From contig NW_026252111.1 in NCBI RefSeq assembly GCF_025399195.1, positions 186,001 to 250,000 on the forward strand: DNA of 64,000 nucleotides, written 5' to 3'. Shown here piece by piece: positions 35,607 to 48,307 of this stretch. Within the stretch, counting starts at the first letter, position 1. Every line of letters starts with the position of its first letter. Origin of the DNA: Umbelopsis ramanniana AG (lineage: Eukaryota > Mucoromycota > Umbelopsidomycetes > Umbelopsidales > Umbelopsidaceae). A program made the position numbers and the translations under genes. The notes under the pieces were generated by a model, which made no database searches, was not told the origin of the DNA, and saw only the letters and a list, made by a program, of their open reading frames with translations.

Positions 35607-36248
35607 ATGCGTGAAGCGTTTGCCCGTCAGTCCGCTGTTGACCTTTGTGATTCAACTGACTCTAGTCGACGAAACAGCGAAGAGATTTTTGACGGTCCAT
35701 ACTACAGCACCATAGACGACTTATCTAGTGATGGTGACTATTTCTCTCCGACGGAAGCCTCCCCTACCGTCATCCAGCTCAACCAAGAAGTCCATATTGA
35801 TCAGAGCCGGCTTCTTCCGTCCGCCTCCACCTCCTCCACCCAAGAAGACGCTTCTTATGAGGCTAAGGAGACTAAAGACCCCACCACCATCGGGCAAACG
35901 GCCGGCCAAACCGAAGCCAAAACCACCCCGCCCCACCCACAACAAAAAGAAGCAGCACAAGAAGAAGAAAAAGAGGCCTCAGTATCAGTATTATTATCGC
36001 CCTCATCCATGTGCGATGGTCTTTTGCGGATGCGTGAGGATCTACTGGTGGGCAGCGACAACTTGCCTAATGTCAATATTTGCCGGCTTGACGACTTGCG
36101 CGAGACAATCGCTCGGTTGCGGAAGGAGACGCAGGTATTGGAGGAGACGGACATGATTTTGAAGACAAAGATTGCTTATGTGGCTGATCGGCGAGTACGA
36201 GTCAGACAAGATATTTTAGAAGATATGGCTAGCTGGGAGTTTGTATAA
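35607..36248 (+). CDS. hypothetical protein with C-terminal coiled coil
   Basis: An intronless 213-aa frame. The N-terminal two thirds are Ser/Thr/Glu/Pro-rich and disordered (FDGPYYSTIDDLSSDGDYF, EEKEASVSVLL). Residues about 145-205 form a heptad-like helix (RLDDLRETIARLRKETQVLEE, then TKIAYVADRRVRVRQDILEDM) that suggests a coiled coil for self- or partner-binding. The leader has a T-run and ends in a favourable context. No family is recognised. Length, acidic bias and the ordered C-terminal helix make it a credible gene. Confidence 0.65.
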   Translation: MREAFARQSAVDLCDSTDSSRRNSEEIFDGPYYSTIDDLSSDGDYFSPTEASPTVIQLNQEVHIDQSRLLPSASTSSTQEDASYEAKETKDPTTIGQTAGQTEAKTTPPHPQQKEAAQEEEKEASVSVLLSPSSMCDGLLRMREDLLVGSDNLPNVNICRLDDLRETIARLRKETQVLEETDMILKTKIAYVADRRVRVRQDILEDMASWEFV

Positions 36249-36378
36249 TGAATGGGATATTTGGAGTTTTTTTTTAATAGGATGGGCGCTTGTATACAGT
36301 AGTGTAGTTAGTGTACTTTTAGTTTTTCTCTCAAATATGACACATTATTTGAAATTATATAATATGCCACCTTCAGAA

Positions 36379-36875
36379 TCAGTAAACAACCGCTGTGAGT
36401 TGCATGTATGATAGAGAAAGATTCCACAACCCTGTATGAACCAAGAGAAGTAAGGTGACCAAGTTTTTGGCCATCGCATTGTCATTTTGCATGCTACCTT
36501 GGTCACTTTGGAGAGAGCTCATTAAGTGAGGATTCACATATTCTTCAGAGTCGATGGCATCAATCCACCTGTCAGGCTGATGTTTACTACGTGATTTGTA
36601 TTTTTTCTGAAGTCGACACTCTCTCCTATGACCTTTTAAATGATGATAGCAAATTTCAGTCATGGGGGCATATATTTACAAGTCATCCACCGAATGGAGT
36701 ATTTACCAGAAGACACCGTAAGGTGCTTTAACGGCCAAATTTCCTTCTTTGATGGCCTGCGTCGTTTCTTTAGGACGCGTGGCTCCTTATGATGTGAGAC
36801 CTCTTTTTCCTGTGACGTTTCTACCTCTTCGCCACAGGACCTCTTTGATGGTACAGTTGCGCACGTTTGTAACAC
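36379..36875 (-). CDS. possible small basic protein, model uncertain
   Basis: Two minus-strand frames can be joined. 36660-36875 holds KRSCGEEVETSQEKEV and VLKKRRRPSKKEIWPLKHL. 36379-36663 holds HRRECRLQKKYKSRSKHQPDRWIDAIDSEEY. A GTAAAT donor near 36704 and an AG before GTCATAGG near 36620 keep the frame. The joined product would be strongly basic, as in a nuclear protein. The 5' end is unclear: a further exon starting MTVHSGNTTLFIGKAF near 37008 does not join in phase. No family recognised. It could be non-coding. Confidence 0.25.
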
Positions 36876-37527
36876 ATGGGCTATAAATTTAAATCCTTCG
36901 TTAGTGCGGTACAGCAGTTGATATCACGTTATCGGTTTATAGCTTCACCTTGCACATGATGACGAGGTGAAAGCCTTTCCAATAAAGAGTGTTGTGTTTC
37001 CGCTATGAACAGTCATGATGAGTATGGTCGCTTCAATATATTGAAGTCGTTGGGATGTAGATATCTTACACTGTATTATTTTGATAAACGAGTTTCCGCT
37101 TGCCATTGTACGGTTTTCGGCCGTACGGAACTTGGCTAGAGAAGATAGCGATATAAGAATACGTTGTGCTTAATATGTGCAAAGATGTCAAGAACTGCTA
37201 CCTAAGGGTGTTCTGTTGTGTTCTGCATGATGAAAATTTAGCCTATGTTTGCCATTTATACTTTCAAAAGCCAAATGTATTACCAATGATGCTAGCCGCC
37301 AGGCCCACACCTCCGCAGAGGATGATCCAAGTAGCGCACTGCTTAAAGCATACATGAGCTGCTGAAGCGAGAACTGGAGTCCGTATCGTGTCTATCATTG
37401 CAGTAGTTTAAAGATCGTTGCACGAGGTCAAGCAGCTCATGTCAGATATATGATAATTTTTATCCATTGTCCAAAAGACAAAACTTATTTTTGAGTTTAT
37501 TAAATTTTAATTTTCGTCAAGAGGTAT
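36876..37527. other. intergenic
   Basis: About 650 bp with no supported gene, between the doubtful basic ORF and the 3' end of MSH3. No RNA gene or repeat recognised. Confidence 0.45.
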
Positions 37528-40500
37528 TTAACCAACCAGCTGGCGGTATAGTAATTGCAAGTCTTTCCTGACATTATCGTCTTGATCAAGTCGACCAAAA
37601 ATAGATGATAGGAATCGTTGTGTTCGATAGGCTGTTTGCATGTCCTTTGCGTGCTCGTGCTTTGCTTCCATTTCCGATGCTTTTTGATGTGCCACATCCA
37701 AAATCGACTTGGGTAGATTCGCGAGGCGCGCCACATTCAATCTAATAGAATTAAAATTGATACCGTCAGTTTCTAAACAGCTGCTAAATTTGGTGCCGTT
37801 CAATCCATAGCATGTAAATGCTTACCCATAACTACGCATCGCCACCCCATTCGTCAGCTTGTACAAAAATGTAAGCGTAGAATGATCATCTGGTGAAAAT
37901 ATCAGTAATTCATCGTTATCTCAAACAATTCAATCCCCAATAGCAATCTTTTTTTTATAAAAAAAATTACCATCTTCCTTGTTTTCGATAAATGCCATAT
38001 GACAGTTTTTGGCGTGTTCAGAATGTTCATTGACAAGTTCGGCCAGAGATGGATAATGCGTCACAAAGATCGTTATAGATTGAATCTTTAGGAGTGCACA
38101 TTAGTAAATCATTCATAATATATCAATTTTGTGCACACATACCTTCGTTATGAAATGTTGGAGTACAGCGTAGGCTATAGCGACACCGTCGTGAGTGCTC
38201 GTTCCTCTTCCCAGTTCATCCAATATGACAAGCGATCTAGCCGTCGCTTGCTTCATAATGTCCGACGTTTCATGTAGCTCTATCATGAAAGTACTCTCTC
38301 CAGTCTGAAGATTATCCAATGCACCCATTCTATACAATGCAAAGTTATGCACCAACTTCATGTATGCACGTTGCTATTCAGTTTCTTACCTTGTGTACAC
38401 TGCATCTAGAATGCCCAATCGCGCTGAATCTGCAGGAACGTATGAACCGATTTGACCCATGATTGCTATCAAAGCAACTTGTCGAATATAGGAACTTTTT
38501 CCTTTAGCACGAAACGTGTTAGGCGAACTGCATATTTTGTTCCAATCCTAACATACTAGAGTCTTACCTCCCATATTCGGACCAGTGAGAACCATGGTCC
38601 TGGACGCATCAGACTACGGTGAATCAAATGATTAAAGTTAACAGTAAGCAAAAATTGAGCGTATAATTATAAACTGCTCACGTCAAACTCCACGTCATTG
38701 GGTACAAATCCGCCTGCGAGCAGTTGCTCGACCATGGGATGTCGACCGTTTTCCACCTTCATCATCAGATGATCAACATATTCGGGCTTGCAATAACCAG
38801 GCTGAATGGCAACCGTTGCAAGAGATAAAAGGCAATCAAGCTGAGCAAGCCTCTGAACGACATCACGGAAAAGCTCATATCTTTCGGACACTTGATGTAG
38901 ATAGTCCTGGTAAGCCTTTTGCGAAGCTATCTTCAATCTATCGCGATACTGCTCTTTTTCTTTCGCCTTTGCAATGATGAACGGCGTATGAAATCTCGAA
39001 ACTGCCTTTGTACCGCTAATCTTGATCCAATTTTGAGGGACTTTCTTAAGCTCAGTATTCTTCACTTCTACCAAATACTGTACAGTATAAATGTTAGATT
39101 AGGCTATTGATAAGTGTATGTCTACATATCTCGATCGCGTCGCGCGAGACTTACCTCGATACCAGCAACTGTAACATATTGAGTTGTTGAGTTTCGTAAA
39201 ATCTTCCGTAACTCCTTAAGATACTCCTGAAATTCTTTTTCTGTGTCGTTTATTCTCTGCCACCATCCAATGTAAGCTGATGCAATGTACGTAAATCTTA
39301 TGGCTGAAGCAATCTGTACTTACCAGTTTATATTCACTTATCTCCTGCCAAGGTTCATCAGACTGAAAGAGATTGGTGACATCGTTTCCTCGTTCAACAG
39401 CAGTGACGTCCAGCATTGACTTCAATGTAACTACTTCCTCCAGAATAAGAGGCAGGCAATCGAAAATGGTATTGAGAAGGGATGAACGAAACTTAATGTC
39501 TGCCACTGGGGCAGCTTGGTGAAAAAGCTCTGCTACTTTTTCCAACGCATTCAGAACCTGCAACAATTCAGACGGTGACGACTGACGATTTTTTTTTAGT
39601 CATATTGATACACTCTTGCATAAAAATTCGGAAGGAAAGGCTTACTTTTCCATAGTGAATGCGGCACAATCCTTTCTCCAAATCAGGGAGATGCTTTAAA
39701 AGACTTCGTACTTTTGGGACCTTTGGATTATCGGTAGATATCAATTCTTCCACAGCATTTGTTCTTTCTTCTAATAGCCTACAAGACATTTAAATCGTTC
39801 AGTACAGTTCTTTATGGCCACTATCATAGTCAAAACTGCCTACCCTTTGTTGATCAGTGGTCTACCAACCCATCGCTTTAGTAGCCTTTTTCCAAAAGAT
39901 GTATTGGTATGATTCAATATCCAAAATAGCGAATGCTTTTCTCCATAATTCGTTGAATTGCGGTATATTTCCAAATTGGCCATGGTATTAGCGTTCAGGG
40001 TCATATGAGATTTCGAAGAGAAGTGGTTAAAGTACTTTGTAAGCTTGAAAACGTGGTCGAGTTGAAAATCCGTGAGATACTTGACAGTAAGTGCCAGACT
40101 TTTACTGCAAAAGGGCATTTAGAATTGGCGTTTCGGTCACATCTAATCACTACCGCAACTTACATAATGACATCTGGAAGCCTTAGAATCTCAGCGAATA
40201 GCGTCTCGGACTTTACACCACCTTGAGAGCTCGACTGGCTGCCAACAGTATTTGCATAGAAATCAGATACATAAGTGAATGCAGCATTGTAGTCAGTGGC
40301 GAAGACCATATCCTTTGGTACTCTTTCCACACGCACATTATCGCCAAAGGCTGTCGTTCTGATAAATAGATATTAGCGGCTATATTGGTCGTCTCGAGTA
40401 ACGATAGTAATTACCTTTGCAAAGCAATATGATGGATTAGCTTCTCTGTCGGTCGGCTTAAGGTTGCTGGCAGCAGTAATTCGCATGGCTGAATGTGCAA

Positions 40501-41671
40501 AACTCTTGTCTCCAGTTCACTTCGCATATACGTGTCTTCAAATGAGTCATAGACGATATCGCCAGTAGCCGGTTGCACCGCCTTCATGCCAAACTCAGTA
40601 TAAAAGTACGGTAGCTGCAAAGATTGCTTTTGAAACTTACCACAATTCCCACTCGAACTCTTTCATCGGGACCTCCGCCTCCGCGGTTTTCTTCTACTAT
40701 GCACATAAGATAGTTTGAGCCCGAGCCAGGTGATGTTCCAGAATCCTCGTCTATATCAGCTGCAGCCATTTCCTCTACAAAGGTTCCTTTTGTGTACAAG
40801 TTCTTAAGCTCCCTCAGAAATGGTCCTTGCTTGTTATCGCCTACTGCTTTGAGTGCAGCAGTTTCGGTCTGCCTCACTACACCGACTTTATAGCCAGCAT
40901 TGACAAGCCTATGGCTCTATATTAGCAATGTGTGTCCGATCAGCACTGCCCTGGAATATTGGCTTACCTTCGCACGTGGAATGGGAGGCGATGTGTGGGT
41001 ATACTGGCACAATAAAAATTATGGTCCATATAGTGGGCAATGTTGAGAATTTTCGAAGCCGTCTGTTGCATGATTGTTAACAAATGACCAAGTGGATAAA
41101 GTAAAGTTCCTTCTAGGATGGTCGCAACAATACCTTGGCATCCTCTCCAAAAAATTTGTATTTGTATCCAACTTCAATAACCAGTAGTACCCCGGGATAC
41201 TTTTCCTTCAATTCAACAACTTGGATTTCCAGAGGGGTATAGTTCGTTTTTACCTTATGTTTCAAAACTTGGGTATCTGGCTGGATCACTTCATTGGCAG
41301 TAAAATCATTCGCCTTGAACTTTTTGACAGGCCGATTTTCTGCGGCGTCTCCAAATTTTGCCACAAAGCGTTGGTGAAGGTCTTCCTGTTCCTTTGTTCT
41401 CTTTGAGCTCGATTCTATAACCTCATTCTCTGAGTAAGAGAACTTGTTTGCAAGCTTGGTGTGCTGTGTTGGTGTTGACTCCTGAACAAAAAACGGGGAG
41501 GCAGGTGTATCGTGAAGGGACGAGTCTACGTCGCGTTGAAAATAAATAAATGAAGCTGAAATCGTCTCACTGCCACAATTACCACTAACCTGAAGGTGGA
41601 TCTCGGCGAGGTTGAAAGGACGGTTGAGCTGGCTTGAAGAATGAGCTTAAGCTCGTCTGCTTTGACTTCAT
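37528..41671 (-). CDS. MSH3: DNA mismatch repair protein Msh3
   Basis: Seventeen minus-strand exons: 41590-41671, 41134-41525, 40968-41062, 40641-40908, 40415-40581, 40164-40358, 39844-40104, 39646-39778, 39324-39557, 39155-39256, 38682-39077, 38568-38613, 38390-38501, 38143-38329, 37971-38085, 37826-37889, 37528-37741; 3063 nt, 1020 aa. A canonical PCNA box lies at residues 5-12 (QTSLSSFF). MutS domain I has [21 protein letters not shown]. The ATPase domain has Walker A GPNMGGKSS (split by an intron), [32 protein letters not shown] and the C-terminal [12 protein letters not shown]. With Msh2 it forms MutS-beta, which repairs larger insertion/deletion loops. The YKFFGEDA segment is typical of Msh3 rather than Msh6. 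Confidence 0.96.
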
Positions 41672-41754
41672 GGAAAGAACAGAGAAAAGGCAGTCAACCA
41701 CAAGACGGGCATTTTGTATTCCGCTTTCTGAGTCCCCCACTTGACTCTTTCACC

Positions 41755-42954
41755 ATGCAGAAAGGTAAGCTTAGCATTTGAAGACTGTTGCGTAATTAAT
41801 ACCAATAGCTGACAGCTAGAAACGTATAATAGGTCGTAAACGACGTATCTCGGACGATGAGGATATGACGCTGGCTCCCTCCGCAGCAGATCCCACATTT
41901 CAGTTTGGGAAGACTCTTCAGTCTAATCTACGAACCGACATGAAAGCCAAGACAGCAGAAAATAGCAGCAAAAGGACGAAAACAGATATGACGAATCACC
42001 TTTCTGTCAGAAAATTACTAGGTAATGCTTAGGAACGCTTTACTGGGACGACAACAGTAAGAGGCTCATTGATTGAACTATTCTCGCTTCTGATTGTAGA
42101 CACACTGGATAAAACGACGCTGGTTGACCTCGTTAACGGATTGATAGACTCATACCCTAGTTTACAGCCAGAGATCGAAAAAAACATTCCTGCACCAACT
42201 CTCCAGTCTGTATCACAAGCCATCAATGATTTAGAGTACAAACTATCCGAAAGTTTCCCATATAGCAGATCTGGACCAATGCGCGATGATTACAGCTACA
42301 ATCGAGTTAAAGGACACCTCATGGATTTGGTGGTAAGGATATATTTTTGCTTGTATCGTTGATTCGACTTTACTGACGGCTTGTATAGAACGCTTTACAA
42401 GAATACGCTGATCATTTTACGACATCAAGTGACTTTCCCACTACTACCTTTTCCTATCTTCACTTTGCAACCCTGGTCGCTGAACGATTACCATCTTGGA
42501 GTAATCCAAGTAAGTGGAATATTACTCAATGGCGCATACAACATCGTACTGATACTTTGCCACACTTAGCGCACAATAATATACAACGCAACCTATATCT
42601 TGACCTTGTGAAATACTGGATGAAAGCCATAGAACAGGCAACCTCTAAGATTGCCGAAGGGAAAATATATGGAGAGCAAGTCGTTACAGAATGGGCTAAA
42701 AAGTAAGTCAACGGCGTTGTCATGCAGACTCGAAACCCCTTCATGTCTTGACTAACTGGGTATGATTCATCTGTTACAGCTTGATGCAACATAATAACGC
42801 TACCAATGGACTATTTAGCGAAGCTATAGACCTCTTTGCCAACAGTTTGGGCTGGATTATTGGCTTTTCATCACCCAGTGAACGGTCATCAGCAGCACTA
42901 CAATCTTTTTCAATCGTTTCTCCGACGACCACCGCGATTAGCCATCGGTGGTAA
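41755..42954 (+). CDS. CUT8: Cut8/Sts1, nuclear proteasome tether
   Basis: Exons 41755-41764, 41833-42021, 42100-42332, 42389-42702 and 42780-42954 sum to 921 nt, 306 aa. The first exon holds only ten coding bases. An N-terminal basic cluster GRKRRISDDED acts as nuclear signal. The Cut8 fold follows with LDKTTLVDLVNGLIDSYP, IEKNIPAPTLQS, DYSYNRVKGHLMDLV and a six-helix C-terminal domain (YLHFATLVAERLPSW, YWMKAIEQATSKIAEGK, LGWIIGF). The family holds the 26S proteasome at the nucleus for mitotic protein turnover; Lys-rich N-termini of the family are ubiquitinated. It is divergent from MSH3 with 83 bp between starts, and followed by a PAC4-like gene. Confidence 0.9.
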
Positions 42955-43094
42955 AGACGTGCGTGCTTTGCCAAATTTTTATTTTTTCTTGCCCTTTGTA
43001 CATAATACTCTCTGCGATCCCCCCATTGACAGTCGTATCCCTACTTTTTTCTTACCTTATACTGCATTAAATATCTCGCCAGCAAGTTTTTCAT

Positions 43095-43584
43095 ATGGAT
43101 TCTCAATTTAAGATTCACCAAATTACCGAATTATATTCACAGAAGCCCATACATTTCCAAATAACAGAAATGAACAAGTCATTCATGATCTGGGTGGGTC
43201 GGCCGCAAGATGGCCTCGCCGATCTGTCTATTGCTATGCCTGCCATGAACAAGGTGAGTGTGGGGGGTATGATCGTGGGGGTATTTACGTGGTATACGGT
43301 GCTTACGCTGCGGCAGAACACGCCACCACCAGCATCCAACTTGATCACTCAGGATATGTCGGACGTCAGCGTGGATCTCGGCCGACGTTTAGGTAAGCAA
43401 GCTGTTTCAAATATCTGTCGAGCCATCTTTTCTTTTCATTGTCTAATCGAGTACCCCTTACATAGCACTTCGTTATGGCCAGCAGTTTATCGTTAGCATA
43501 AATGTACCTAGCGACGATCAAATGATGATGGCATTTGTAGAAAAGAAAATTACAACATTATTGAAGGATATCATTGTAAACTAA
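43095..43584 (+). CDS. proteasome assembly chaperone 4-like protein
   Basis: Exons 43095-43253, 43317-43392 and 43466-43584 sum to 354 nt, 117 aa, the size of human PSMG4. The order IHFQITEMNKSFMIWVG, LADLSIAMP, a short polar loop, then VDLGRRLALRYGQQFIVSINVP fits the PAC4 pattern (fFvWlG ... L..la.al ... lA.rLarr.gkqvfvS.nl). PAC3-PAC4 (yeast Irc25-Poc4) help build the alpha ring of the 20S proteasome. Family sequence identity is always low, so the call is moderate. Its neighbour is another proteasome factor, Cut8, which lends some support. Confidence 0.68.
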
Positions 43585-44167
43585 AGCTGGATGTAGAGAC
43601 ATAAATCAAGAGTATACCATATTTTTCATTTCATTGAAGACATCGATAGATTGGCAATTTATCAATGAGGGGCAATTCTTAAGCAACGTGGATCAAACGT
43701 GCAAGTTCTTTTTATTGAAAGGAAACCAAGTGGCTGTAATTGAAGAAATGATTTGGTCAGAGTAACCACAGTACAAGGCTTCTACTATTGTGTCGAAAAG
43801 TGTGTTTGACTAACTACGTTCCATTTCCATCCCTCTTTATGCATGGATCTATAAAATTTGAAAAATTGCCTTTTGGTGGTTGAATAGGCTTTCAGTATGT
43901 AGTTTTGATCAAGTAATGAAAATGATAAGAAACAAAGGGAAAGGAAGAAAAGGTAAAAAGCGAAGGAAAAGAGAATATAAGTATCTACAAAACAGCATTT
44001 ATATAATGGAAGCAGAAAAAAAAAAAACGTTCGCCTTGGGGATTATTCAAAGATTACTTTTTCATGGTAGCGTGTGGTGACGGGTTTGCCTGCCTTTTTT
44101 TTTTTTTTTGTAAAGAGGCAGGGATGGAGGCGCATGCAAGTTTGGCGTGTATGATTTCCCTTAATGT
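43585..44167. other. intergenic between convergent genes
   Basis: 583 bp. The 43585-43900 part is A/T-rich 3' region. A poly-A run near 44020 and a poly-T run near 44095-44110 flank the end of the PUF gene. No gene recognised. Confidence 0.5.
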
Positions 44168-47100
44168 TTAGTTATCTACAAATGGCTCGTCGCCGATAGT
44201 ATTGATGATATCTTCAACAAGACGGCGATATTGAATAGTATCTTGTAGATTGGCTTTAACAAGAGCATTGCGAGCGATACGAGCTACATGCTGACGTCCA
44301 TCTTGATTGACATGGACGCTGGTCATGATCTTCTGAACGAACGGAACTCCTTGTGCCGTATCGGCAAGAATGCTTTCCATGGATTCGCATACTCCCTCTA
44401 TAATGGCTTGTTGTGTTTCAAGATCCTCCTGCTGGTTGATCATTTTGTATAAGACGCTAGATGCAATTTTTTGAACGGCCAAATGACGCAGGTGAGGTAA
44501 CACTTGAGGTAAAAGGACCTTGAAGTGACCAGGCGACTCCAATGTATCCAACAACCAGTTGAGAAGAAGAACACCGTTAGGGTTTATAATTAGAAGAGGA
44601 GCATTTTGCACAATCGCAGCAGCGGCATATTTGCGTTGCCAATCACTGGTGTACTGACTCTCCAATGTTGCCCTAACGGCTCTGGCTCCAAATCTTCCCT
44701 GAGCGATTTCCCAGCAACGGTCAACGATGGCGTCATAAATGAATTGGTTGCGTCCCGATCCAAGCGGTAAACAACATTGGACGACATAGTTGCCAAATTG
44801 ATCGAGGAATAAGGCTGGCACATACTTTGCCAAGTGGTGACAAATAAGAGCAATCTGGAATGAAGGAGAAATGTATGAATATGGAGGCATAACATAGTCT
44901 TTCAGACGTAGAGAGAAAGTAAAAACAAAGATGTACCTGTTTGTCAGTCGTAGACTTGTCAATGATCTTTTGAGCAGCCCAAGTACCATTTTTATGAACA
45001 CCGATGGAAGCCAAGTAGGGAGCCACTTTTTCCAACATAGCGTCCTTGATCTCGCTACTGCATCGTTCATACAATTTTTGTATGACAGTGTTGCCAATGT
45101 GATCTTAAGCGAAAGATGCATGAGTTTATCGCTTGCCATGTGACCGGTTCAGCAACATTCAATGACTTACCACTACACAGTTCAACAACATCCGGTAGGC
45201 ATTCTAAACCCATAGCTTCAATCTCGTCTTGCGAGTAATTACCGCTATCCAGACGTTTTCTCATTTCACGTAGACGGGCAGTTTCCAGTTTTCTACCTGT
45301 GGCAGTTTCGGATACAGCAGGGATACTGGCAGCATAATTGATGACAGCTCGTTCTGTACAACAGTGTTAATAAAATAAAATAAAAATGGTCCAAAGCGTG
45401 AACCACGAAACATAATGGTACACCATTATGGGAGTAAACGATGCTTTACCTTCAAAAACAGGTTCTTCGGCGCTATCGTCTAAATCCTTGAAAATCTTCT
45501 TGCGCTCCTGAATGGCATTGGCAGTCAAAGCAGCACTATTAGCACCAGCCATCTCAGCCATCAGCATGACCATAAGCATTTGTGCTTGATAGGCGTCATT
45601 GGGTTGGTTGCCACTTTCACCAGCTTGCCATGGAGATTTCTGACTGACATCTTCCAAAGCAGCGTTCTCCATGACAGGTGAAGGTGAGCCGTTGGTAGAC
45701 TTCGTTGGCACCTTTGCATAACCGACACGAACAGCGCCAGTACCAGGACCCATAATCTCAACATTGTGCAAAGCCTTCTTGGCTCTGATAGCATCGTCTT
45801 GCGAATCGAAGTTGACAAAACCGCAGTTTTTATGAGCCAGAATACGAGCTGATTCGATGACGCCAAAGGTGGAAAACACCGTACGAAGCATGGTTGCGGT
45901 TGTACTGGAGGGTAGATTGCCAATCCCTAAAAAGTAAAGAGAAACATGTGAGTACGATTTCTGCATTGGGTAAAATCTCGATTGCGACCTAGCTAAATTG
46001 CTTGTTTCCATTGTTCAACTTACACAAAGCACGAGTAGGACCTTGTACAGTATTGTTCATGTCATTGTTGGATGAAGCAGCCGTGGCCACTTCAGGTTTT
46101 CCAAATCCAACTTTTACGAAAGATCCTCCAAGACTACTGGCCAAGCTTGAGCCAAAATCGTCTTTGGCTCTCAGAGCATCATCCAAATTGACAAAGTTAA
46201 CAAAGGCGCATTCTTTGTCAGGCAGTACGCGAGCACTTTCGATAGGTCCGTAGGGAGAAAAAATTTGCATCAACTCGGGCACAGTGAGAGCTGGATCCAC
46301 GTTACCAAACCAGAGAGACCGTGTGGGGGTTTGAGCTGACAACGGTTGTGTAGCACCAGTCGTCTCAAAAAGACGGTTGTTGTGGTACAACTCCTCGGTC
46401 CATTGATCGGCGAGGTCATTCCGAATGGGCAAGAAACGGTCAGAGGAGCTAAATTCGTGGTGATGAGCGGAGGCCAAGTTAGAGAGGTTTCCAGAGCTGG
46501 TAGATCCACGTAAGTTTCTTTGCCTGGCCATATCAGTTGGCCAGAACGATCCGGGATTCATCACCGGGTCCCGGTTTGGTGTAACCGTAGGACCTTCAAT
46601 GGTGGCATCTGCCATGCCAAGACTGATAGCGCGGGGTCGATTCGAAGTCGGAGCAAATGGCTGGAATCTTGAGGGAGCAGAGGGTTGCGACGTTGGCAGG
46701 TAAATCTCTGGGTGCGAAGACAGCTGCGGTTTGGCTGATGTGGTGTAGGCACGACTCCTCATGGTGTTTTGATGATTCATTAATATATGATGGGGGTTCA
46801 AACCGTCCGAGTTCATTGTGTTCGGCCTTGCTTGAAGAGTAGCGTGATGATAACCACCGGAGGGTAATGAATCGTTCGATCTCATATCCTTATCGTCATC
46901 CAAACCCAATGTTGCCATTGTACTCGCGATGGTTCCCGAGCGCTCTTCATCCAAGATATCACTAGAAGGAGACTGCAATGATGGAACGAAGCCCATAGAA
47001 GCATCAATGTCCATCCATGCGGATCGAAACATAGACGAGCCAAGCGGTGACGAATGGGTCACAGAGCCCGAACGTTGTCTTGAACTAACAGGGATGGCTG

Positions 47101-47335
47101 GTCTGCTAGGATTAAAGTCAAGGTTGGTCGGAGTATAAGGGAAAGCTGTCGACTGTGAAGGCATTGTGTCCGCCCGAGGGCGTCTACCAGAAGCGGTAGG
47201 CTCCATGGGAAGCTGCGGGGCAATATCAAAGGGTCGCTTGAAGTACGACATATTGGATGGCTTCTCGGGTATGCTTGGAAAGGCATTGGCCATTGAAACC
47301 TTCCTTAAATCTTCCTGATCACCAAGATCGTCCAT
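44168..47335 (-). CDS. PUF-family RNA-binding protein with two RRMs (Puf1/Jsn1 type)
   Basis: Minus-strand exons 46024-47335, 45450-45926, 45171-45353, 44937-45103 and 44168-44854 sum to 2826 nt, 941 aa. Residues 1-320 are Ser/Pro/Asn-rich and disordered. RRM1 near 340-415 has SLWFGNVDPALT and CAFVNFVNLDDALRAK. RRM2 near 438-510 has WIGNLPSSTTATML and CGFVNFDSQDDAIRAKKAL. The Pumilio repeats occupy the C-terminal 370 residues (DHIGNTVIQKLYERC, VHKNGTWAAQKII, DQFGNYVVQCCL). This order matches yeast Jsn1/Puf1 and Puf2, which bind mRNAs of membrane and mitochondrial proteins. A GTAAGC donor just upstream of the start (near 47415) suggests a 5'-UTR intron. Confidence 0.93.
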
Positions 47336-48307
47336 TTTTCTTATTGTAATGGAAAAAAAAAGTGCTGTCAGCCGAGCCGAACATGGCAGTAGGGTCAAGT
47401 GACATAGTGCTTACCTCAAAGCATTCACGTTTTGACTTGAATACTTTATTGCTCCTTAACCTATAATATCAATACCTTTCCCGAGCAAATGGGAGGTATC
47501 GCAGGAGAATGAGTAAAGACTGTGTGTCCAACAACTTTGAGTCTGGAACGTCATCATAATCCACGACTGCAGAAAAAAATAATCATCGGGGTTCTAAAAT
47601 TTTAGAAGCTTGAGATGCAAAGCAAGTCCAATCCATGGGGGCCCAACAAAATCCAAACACAGCAGCAGTTGGGGGATCTTGAGCGTGTTCAGCATGGATG
47701 ATATGATCCTCTTTCAGATAGTCTTTGAAAAGATGACTGTCGAAGCAGTGGGCTCAACTTCATCCTGAGGTTAATAAAGAATTAAAGTTAGGCCCCAAGT
47801 AAACAAAGTGCGTGGTGGTGCTGGTGCCAAGGTGTTGTTGATGATGGGACCATTTTTGGGGCTCAATGTTATTGTTCTAGAGTGATATTCAAATCTTCAT
47901 TCACGCAGAGCAATGTGGTATCCAAAATTAGACAAAGAGCTGGGTCCGTGGAATGATTTTTGTATATCGAAAAGGGGGAAAGAAATTCGTTTGAGCATGA
48001 TTTTGAGGGCTTCTTAGCAAGCAACACGCTTTGCTTGCATTATTTTTGACAACGGAAAAAGGTTTGCTTTGCTGGTTGGAAGCCAGCACTGTATAAAAGT
48101 GACTCGATGACGGTCATCGATTGAATATCTTTCATTTCAAGTAACATTGAACGAGGTCAAAAAGACAGTGGAAAAAAAAAAAGCGTTCCAGCCCTTTGCA
48201 AGAACTCATTGGATCGTTTTGTCTCCGTCAACTTTCTAGCCTCATCACTTTATTAAAGCAAATTCCTTGGCTAGCCAGCTTTTCCTTTTTTCTCTTCGAT
48301 ATTGATA
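47336..48307. other. intergenic, divergent promoter region
   Basis: 972 bp between the PUF gene (minus) and the mucin-like gene (plus). A possible 5'-UTR intron donor of the PUF gene is near 47410-47415. TATAAAAG at 48092-48099 serves the plus-strand gene. The leader from 48120 to 48307 is pyrimidine-rich. No coding sequence seen. Confidence 0.5.
48092..48099 (+). promoter_or_regulatory. TATA box of the mucin-like gene
   Basis: TATAAAAG, a consensus TATA element, about 210 bp upstream of the ATG at 48308. The distance implies a leader of about 180 nt or a 5'-UTR intron. Confidence 0.6.

Noticed and set aside
35728-36156. 142-codon Lys/Pro-rich frame overlapping 35607-36248
   Set aside because: Low-complexity +1 shadow; the other frame has the ordered coiled-coil end.
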